From Planctomycetota bacterium (GTDB lineage: Bacteria; Planctomycetota; Phycisphaerae; WQYP01): a stretch of DNA of 8,858 nucleotides. How positions within the stretch are numbered: the first letter of the stretch is position 1; every line of letters begins with the position of its first letter. Below the pieces are notes generated by a model. The model saw nothing but the letters and a program-made list of their open reading frames with translations. It was not told where the DNA came from and made no database searches. A program made the translations under genes and the position numbers. This document shows positions 8,357 through 8,858 of this stretch, in pieces. The DNA is taken from NCBI GenBank assembly GCA_021809365.1, contig JAKBAC010000141.1, positions 1-8,858 of the forward strand, read 5' to 3'.

Positions 8357-8367
8357 GGTTTAAGCAT

Positions 8368-8381
8368 GCACCTCCCGGTGC
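8368..8381 (-). other. Small hairpin in the kdp leader, GCACC-GGGA-GGTGC
   Basis: A perfect 5-bp stem closes a GGGA (GNRA-type) tetraloop about 22 bases before the first start codon of the operon. It has no T-tract, so it is not an intrinsic terminator. It may stabilise the 5' end of the kdp transcript or be a protein-binding dyad. Related arms (GCACC/GGTGC) recur at 8470-8481 on the other side of the direct repeats. Confidence 0.4.
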
Positions 8382-8388
8382 GGAACAT

Positions 8389-8404
8389 CAGATAAGTTTA
8401 TCTG
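8389..8404. promoter_or_regulatory. 16-bp palindrome CAGATAAGTTTATCTG in the kdp control region
   Basis: There are two perfect 7-bp arms, CAGATAA and TTATCTG, around a 2-base centre. It lies between the direct repeats and the first start codon, about where the kdp core promoter or transcript start should be. On the minus strand it includes GATAAA (8402-8397), a possible -10 element 19 bases after the TTTACA of the nearer direct repeat. It could be a repressor operator, or simply part of the promoter. The symmetry is certain; the role is inference. Confidence 0.45.
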
Positions 8405-8408
8405 CCGC

Positions 8409-8461
8409 GATATCAAGATGCTGTAAAAAATAGGGCCGAAGATATAAAGATTGTGTAAAAA
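8409..8461 (-). promoter_or_regulatory. Tandem 21-bp direct repeats, candidate KdpE-type operator of the kdp operon
   Basis: Copy A is at 8409-8429 and copy B at 8441-8461. They match at 18 of 21 positions and are offset by exactly 32 bp, about three helical turns, so both face the same side of the DNA. Read on the minus strand, each copy holds two similar half-sites 11 bp apart: TTTACAC then TTTATAT in copy B, and TTTACAG then TTGATAT in copy A. Tandem half-sites at 11-bp spacing are the known binding pattern of OmpR/PhoB-family regulators, the family of KdpE, and the T-rich TTTATA/TTTACA character resembles the E. coli kdp promoter site as I remember it. The sequence repeat is directly seen; binding by KdpE is inference. 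Confidence 0.6.
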
Positions 8462-8512
8462 TTGACGGAGCACCGGGGTGCAGACACGGATGGGCGTGTG
8501 ATGTGAGCTTAT

Positions 8513-8749
8513 TTAATGCAGCGTGCGGACAATTTGGATAATGACGATCACCAACATCACGATGACATAAATACGCAAGGCCCAGAGAAGAACTTTTAAA
8601 GCCGGTGAGAATTTACGCCGCCCGAAACGCGTGCGCTGCTTAAATGCCACAAGCTGATCTTCTTCCAGCAGCGAACGTACCACATCAGGACGTCGGGATA
8701 ATTCCGTGCTTTTGAGATTATGGTTATCAGGTTTGAAATCGGTGTTCAT
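8513..8749 (-). CDS. 78-residue protein with one C-terminal membrane helix, unknown function
   Basis: I do not recognise this family. The first 35 residues are polar and charged, with an acidic stretch LLEED (27-31). A basic patch follows (KQRTRFGRRK, 37-46), then one long hydrophobic helix (about 50-75) rich in Ile and Val. The basic patch just before the helix predicts a cytoplasmic N-terminus, giving a tail-anchored shape. The ATG at 8749 is 12 bases after the stop of the upstream membrane-protein gene. Its AAGGA site (8763-8759) overlaps that stop codon, so the two genes are very likely one operon with coupled translation. The kdp genes begin 168 bases further on, behind their own control region, so membership in the kdp operon is doubtful. 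Confidence 0.75.
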   Translation of the reverse strand: MNTDFKPDNHNLKSTELSRRPDVVRSLLEEDQLVAFKQRTRFGRRKFSPALKVLLWALRIYVIVMLVIVIIQIVRTLH

Positions 8750-8761
8750 GGTATTGGGTCC

Positions 8762-8858
8762 TTATGACAACAAGCGGGGAAACAGCGTGGTTACACCATA
8801 ACCCAGGCCGGCGATAATCAGGAGTACCGTTACTGCAATGCCCGCGATATTCAGCCAA
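8762..8858 (-). CDS. C-terminal end of a membrane protein (partial, runs off the window)
   Basis: The minus-strand frame ending in TAA at 8764-8762 gives the last 31 residues of a protein. They begin WLNIAGIAVTVLLIIAGLGY, form a single hydrophobic helix, and end in a short tail, LFPRLLS. A terminal membrane helix of this kind is common in multi-spanning transporters. An Nramp-like metal transporter is one possibility, but the fragment is too short to identify. It is closely linked to the 78-residue gene, whose ribosome-binding site overlaps its stop codon. Confidence 0.6.
   Translation of the reverse strand, partial: WLNIAGIAVTVLLIIAGLGYGVTTLFPRLLS

Noticed and set aside
8292..8367. Alternative minus-strand frame from ATG at 8367, preceded by GGGAGG, overlapping the 30-residue microprotein
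   Set aside because: The spacer between GGGAGG and the ATG is only about 3 bases, the sequence is part of a hairpin, and the peptide (rich in His, Cys and Gly) lacks any membrane or family character. The in-phase microprotein with ATGA coupling is the better reading.
8470..8481. Intrinsic terminator after the 78-residue gene
   Set aside because: The GCACC/GGTGC arms leave too small a loop, and the T-run lies about 8 bases away, inside the direct repeat. It is not a convincing terminator.
8346..8512. K+-related or c-di-AMP riboswitch in the kdp leader
   Set aside because: The probable leader is only about 50-60 bases and has a single small hairpin. The known c-di-AMP (ydaO) riboswitch is much larger, and none of its structure is visible.

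Overview
This window carries a complete high-affinity potassium-uptake (Kdp) operon on the minus strand. In transcription order, from high to low coordinates, it reads: a 30-residue membrane microprotein (8345-8253), kdpF (8256-8167), kdpA (8167-6389), kdpB (6340-4274), kdpC (4249-3620) and kdpD (3610-938). The pump subunits have the usual lengths and keep their key residues, so the P-type K+ ATPase should be functional. KdpD keeps its Walker A motif, Usp domain, four-helix membrane block, GAF-like region and all histidine-kinase boxes. No kdpE lies downstream of kdpD inside the window. The next gene is a DnaQ-like exonuclease that appears to have its own promoter.

Upstream of the operon (8346-8512) is a compact control region. 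It contains two 21-bp direct repeats offset by 32 bp (18 of 21 positions identical). Each repeat contains two TTTACA/TTTATA-like half-sites 11 bp apart, the geometry used by OmpR/PhoB-family regulators such as KdpE. On the operon side of the repeats lie a 16-bp palindrome and a small GCACC/GGTGC hairpin. Further upstream is a different two-gene cluster of membrane proteins: the C-terminal end of an unidentified protein running off the window edge (8762-8858), and a 78-residue protein with one C-terminal membrane helix (8513-8749).

At the low-coordinate end, the exonuclease (806-174, minus) meets a possible plus-strand gene tail-to-tail with a 4-base overlap. That plus-strand gene enters from outside the window and stops at 177.

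The organism looks like a Gram-negative-type bacterium with moderately high GC content (mid-50s percent by eye) and clear Shine-Dalgarno sites. The phylum cannot be fixed from this sequence. Codon use and gene packing look chromosomal. I see no mobile elements, CRISPR arrays, tRNAs or rRNAs. Most of the window is a well-known system. The least ordinary parts are the 30-residue microprotein ahead of kdpF, the duplicated operator-like repeats, and the separation of kdpD from any kdpE.
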